A stretch of DNA of 64,000 nt. Source: Polytrichum commune. Taxonomy: Eukaryota > Streptophyta > Polytrichopsida > Polytrichales > Polytrichaceae. Position 1 is the stretch's first letter; each line of letters starts with the position of its first letter. The stretch is from positions 16,643,001-16,707,000 of the forward strand of contig OX485807.1 in the NCBI GenBank assembly GCA_950295325.1, given 5' to 3'. A model generated the notes under the pieces. That model saw nothing but the letters and a program-made list of their open reading frames with translations, was not told where the DNA came from and made no database searches. Both the position numbers and the translations under genes were made by a program. Positions 59,982 through 64,000 of the stretch are shown piece after piece.

Positions 59982-60300
59982 GCACCTATATTTGAGTGAT
60001 ATGTGGATCGGTGTGACTCCATGAATGGACAAAAAAAAGACAAACATTCAAAATAAATTGGACTTCATGCTCAATAACATGTTAGCCATTATGAGTGCAT
60101 TAGTCAACGAAATTGGGGGAACTCATATGACCACCAATTAATGAGCACAAGAATCATCACTTTGATAATGGATAAGGCACTCATATGAGTTCCAAGAATT
60201 ATGAGTCCAAAGTAGCTATGGCTTCGAATTGGATTTGCTATGCAAACATTCCCTACTAATTACGTGTTGGGTATCCTAGGAGAAGTGGTTTAGTCAAAAT
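59982..60300 (+). repeat. copy of dispersed repeat 'GACATGTGTT' (long copy)
   Basis: Aligned over its whole length with 38645-38955. It shares 'cacctatatttgagtg', 'attggact.catgctca', 'ttagccatt', 'actcatatga', 'ttatgagtccaaa' and 'tatcctaggagaagtgg'. Confidence 0.65.
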
Positions 60301-61449
60301 AAACTAAAATTTAAGACCTAACTATCTTAGATCCTTGTGTATGTAAGGTATTAGTTTTGATCATGGGACTCACAACTCAAAGTGTCCATTAGAGTGAATG
60401 TGTAGAAGGGCTATTCTATTAAATGCTTATTAAAGCTTCTTGTATTGAAGCATGATTTGGAAACATGGGTGAAACACCTTGGACCTCCTCTTTTAATTCA
60501 TTAACCTTTGAGAGACTTTGAGGATCTATTGACATGTGGGACCTGTCATCCCGTACATTTGGCTCAGCCTATACATTGTTGGTTTGGCTGACCAATTATA
60601 GTATAAGAAGCTAGAAAGTTGGTTTTTGATAACATGGTCCCACTCCATTAATATGTTAACTTAAGCCTTGATAAAACTTGGGTCACTTTACGCACAAACT
60701 ACCAAAGCTCGCCTTCTAGCCAACTCATGTGGACTTTGACTCAAAGAGTTTTTGGATAAGGTAAACATGCCTATTCCAATCACTTATCTTAATCCATCAC
60801 TTACATTTGAGTGGTCATATCATTATTCAACTTTGTTAGCCCATGCGGTGGGCCCAACTATCTAGGTAGGAGTATTCCTAGACTTATCCCAACTAGCTAC
60901 AGTTTTAGCTTGAATGTGGGTAATGGCCCTAGTGCACGGACTAGTAATTATGGCCAAGGAACCACATGTATTTAAAGTGACCAATGATAGTGATTATGGT
61001 TGGGGCCCATCCCTTGCATGTGGGAATCTCGGCGCCTATTTTCATGGTTTGGATGTGCTAGCGCCGTTGGGGGCAGGGGGTTACCATGGCACAAAGTCCC
61101 TTGCTGAATTTATGGTGTGGGCTTAGGAATGGAGTTATCTTGCTTGGAGCCCACCTAACAATAGGGGAAGGCTCAACCTCATCTAACTTCTTTACCCAAG
61201 CCTTACTTACTAAAGTAGTAAGGTAAGGCACATGTGATAGCGAGTTACCATTTGGCTTGGTATTTCTCATTATTCAAATCCCACCCACGTTCCCTAGTAG
61301 CTACGGTTGTATATCTCATCCCTCATAGAGAAACGCCACCCAGCCCTATCCAACATTGCAATGGGCCAACACTTCCAAAGACTACATGTGTGTGTGTGTG
61401 GGGGGGGGGGGGAGGGGCGGAACAATCCCCCCTTGTTGAATAATGTTAT
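60301..61449. other. intergenic, no gene seen
   Basis: Contains (TG)n followed by a G-run at about 61387-61412. Open frames lack recognised domains. Confidence 0.4.
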
Positions 61450-61560
61450 GTTGTGTGCTTAGGTGTGGATGTAAGAAAATATCCAAAAAGACATGTGTTG
61501 AAAAAAGATTGGACTGCATGCTCAAATTTTCTTTTATATTATAGGTAAGCCAATGGTCAA
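61450..61560 (+). repeat. partial copy of dispersed repeat 'GACATGTGTT'
   Basis: 'gtgcttaggtgtggatgtaaga', 'ccaaaaagacatgtgttga', 'agattggactgcatgctcaaa' and 'gtcaacataatta' match the family in order. Confidence 0.6.
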
Positions 61561-63724
61561 CATAATTAGGTGGGTCATTTTATTGACTCCCAAAGTTTTG
61601 ACTTTATAAAGTCATAACAACAATACATGAAATCTAATATATTTCTATAGATTGTTGCAAAAATCTCCAATCACATTTTTGGATAACCTTAACTCTAAAA
61701 TCCAAGTTGATAATCATGGCAAACAACAAAAAGTAAGCATTTAATATACATTCACCTCAATTAAGTCAAAAGAGTTTAACGTTTTTTTTGGGGGGGGATC
61801 ACTCATTTGGATTAAGCCCATGAAGTTCTTTGTAAAGTGATAAAAAGGGAAGGTCGAAAGTATGACTTTATGGGGAATATTTTTTGAAATTCATTATTAA
61901 GTTATAAATAAAACCCTTAAGGAAGAGTTGATTGTGGGTCAAGGAGAGAAGCACAAGAGTTCACATCCATATGTTTACAGGGAGAGGGTCTTGCAAGATT
62001 GATAGTCGATAGAGTTATGTGTAAAGTAAAGTAGATGAAACCGTGAGTTTAGTCCCAAACCATGAGTCCATGAGAATTAATACAAAGTCATCGAAGTTTT
62101 CTTAATGCTTAGATTACCATACACAAAGAGTGTTGTTGGGTTATCAATAAACGGCATTCTAGTTTGCCCTACTAGGATGGGTTGGAATGGCTTTCAAGGT
62201 TGCGATAGATTTTCCAAGAAAGATAACATCAGTCACACATAAATTGTGCTCTATGACATGTTTGTTGATAGTGTTTGTATTTCTATTTACATTAGACATG
62301 CAATCACATTTCTAAGTCATCATTATGGACTTCCCTTAAATCTTGATGTTGGTGGTCTCAAAAATCTTACAAATTTTAGTTGAGTTTGTAGGGAATGTGG
62401 AGGTGGTTCCACATGCACATGTTCATTCTTTTGTTTGAAAACAAACTACATCTTCTTGAGAGGTTTATTGCCTCTTTAGTGCTTAGTGGGATAAGATAAG
62501 ATAAGGCTATGTAGAAGGTTTCCAATAGTTAATAAATTGGTATTGGTGAAAGAAACATGCACATTCATAGGAGATTTACAAAAACGAAATAGTGACATAG
62601 GATAAGTTGTCAACAACATGTGATAATTGTCCAATTATGCTCGTAGTGATCGTAACATACAAACTTGTACCAACCCAATTCTAGCCAATTTGAGCCCATT
62701 TTTTTCTAAGCCATTGGAGTGCTCATAAGAACTTAACTACGTTTAGGGTACCTAATTGAGCCAATACAATCCTTTTGGACTTATTGGTGAGACGAGAAGG
62801 ATTCAATAGAACAAGGCAAGAATTATGAATAAGAGAATATCATAGAAGCATGAACAAACACATAGGGGATGGGAGGAGATAAAGTCATGCTAACTAGGAC
62901 ACCATTCATGTAGTTTTGAGTGTGTGTGACCTTCCATCAACATTTCAATCACTACAAGCATGTAAAACCTAGACAACTTGCCTTGCGTTGGTAAAACAAT
63001 TTGCAAATATCTACTACAATAACAAAACACAAGACGAGTTGTGTAAGCCTTGGCATATGCTTGTAGTGAATTCCCAAAAGAAAACCAAGCACCTACTCAA
63101 ATTTTGTAGTCGCATTTTGCATGGAGCCTAGACCTAAGAAAAGTGGCATGGAAGACACGGAATTTGGCATTGATTCAAGCGTTTGACTTCGGTACTCTTC
63201 CGTGTGCATGATTCAAAGCCCTTTAGTTCAAAGACTCTACACACCGGTATAATTTCCTCGTCAATCAATCAGTGTGTATATATACATATGTATATTTATT
63301 GATTTATTTTTATATTTTATTCTTTTGATAGAAAATTCTAAATTTTTTTATTTATTTTTACCTCACATATATGATGTATCGATGAATTCCGGTTGGTCAA
63401 TGTTCAATGCATTGGGATGGCCGACAACTTACACGAGAAAGGTGGTAGGCTCCATAACTTACTCTTTGGCTTGTAGCCTTGTTGCATGCGAATTGGATGC
63501 GAGGAGTTATTGGCATGTCTGTCACAATAGGCAGCTCCACATAGAATAAGAAAGAAAGCCACATAAATTGCCATTGCACATCACTACGAGTCTCTTGAGC
63601 GTTATATATATTCTACAACTACCGATTCACAATCTTGTCCCCTACTCATCCTCCAACATCATTGAGCCTGGGTTCTTTTAAAAAAAATTAAAATTAAAAT
63701 TAAAAAGTAGTATGTACATATAGT
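61561..63724. other. intergenic, AT-rich, no gene seen
   Basis: Nothing recognised. An AT-rich stretch with 'atatatacatatgtatat' lies at about 63275-63300. Confidence 0.4.
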
Positions 63725-64000
63725 GAGAGACGGATTTCTCGCATGCATACAAGCATACCTCTCGTTCGTCTACCCAATATGAAGGCCTTAAAGTAATGTG
63801 TAACTTGGAGGTTATTACTTTAGTTGATTTGACGTCAAAATTAGCTTGAAAGATTTCAAATTCAAATCATTAGGCTTGAGGTTTGACGTCGAAATTAACT
63901 TGAATTTGAGATGACTTTCAACCACATCTTTAAAGGGGGTCAAGTTCTTATGTTGGATGGATGAGAGGTACGCTTGTATGTAATAACCCTCTCTCTCTCT
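63725..64000. mobile_element. MITE-like element, family 1 (copy 3, reaches the window edge)
   Basis: Left end 'catacaagcatacctctcgttcgtctacc' and right end 'ttatgttggatggatgagaggtacgcttgtatg' are inverted copies. 'ttgatttgacgtcaaaattagctt' occurs inside, as in the copy at 6430-6648. A (CT)n tract closes the window. Confidence 0.65.

Noticed and set aside
1-64000. CRISPR arrays, operons, rRNA and tRNA genes
   Set aside because: No regularly spaced identical short repeats, and no convincing tRNA cloverleaf or rRNA sequence, were noticed by eye; the introns show this is eukaryotic nuclear DNA. A tRNAscan run would be needed to exclude tRNA fragments.

Overview
The window reads as nuclear DNA of a land plant. 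Five spliced or single-exon genes of plant type lie in AT-rich sequence crowded with retrotransposon remnants, small inverted-repeat elements and local tandem duplications. The gene set includes a chloroplast alpha/beta-hydrolase, an ER MIR-domain protein, an EMB2654-type PPR protein, a starch-synthase-like protein and an F-box protein. Introns are spliceosomal GT-AG and mostly 100-1000 bp. A seedless plant (bryophyte, lycophyte or fern) is my guess from the style of the F-box gene and the LINEs; the species cannot be named from the sequence alone. All exon boundaries were placed by hand from splice signals, reading phase and remembered family alignments.

Layout. 1-123: possible 3' end of a helicase-like gene. 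340-4294: two minus-strand LINE copies of one unusual family with RNase H plus a zinc-finger tail; the first is bracketed by a perfect 14-bp target-site duplication. 4295-7759: repeats only. 7760-12642 (+): 11-exon chloroplast alpha/beta-hydrolase of the At5g39220 type, whose nucleophile position looks lost. 12643-16600: intergenic with a MITE. 16600-22409 (+): SDF2-type ER protein with three MIR domains, with a duplicated 5' region. 22410-30700: repeat-rich block in which at least two copies of a terminal-inverted-repeat element carry part of exon 1 and intron 1 of the hydrolase gene, followed by a 631-bp foldback element. 30719-37338 (-): 12-exon P-type PPR gene with a probable 1-nt frameshift in exon 9. 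37319-37930: three tandem ~200-bp units that include the PPR start codon. 40068-49912 (+): 20-exon starch synthase 5-like gene that has lost the block carrying the KxGGL motif without losing frame. 53106-54368 (+): intronless F-box gene, with upstream sequence and its own 3' tail tandemly duplicated. 55090-58256: remains of an L1-type LINE. 58257-64000: intergenic with several inverted-repeat elements.

How it fits together: the genes are independent housekeeping or plastid functions, not a cluster. The PPR, starch-synthase-like and hydrolase proteins are all predicted to be plastid-targeted (inference from family and N-termini). The most unusual biology is in the repeats: host exon capture by a TIR element, an odd LINE family with a non-A tail, and repeated tandem duplication at gene edges.
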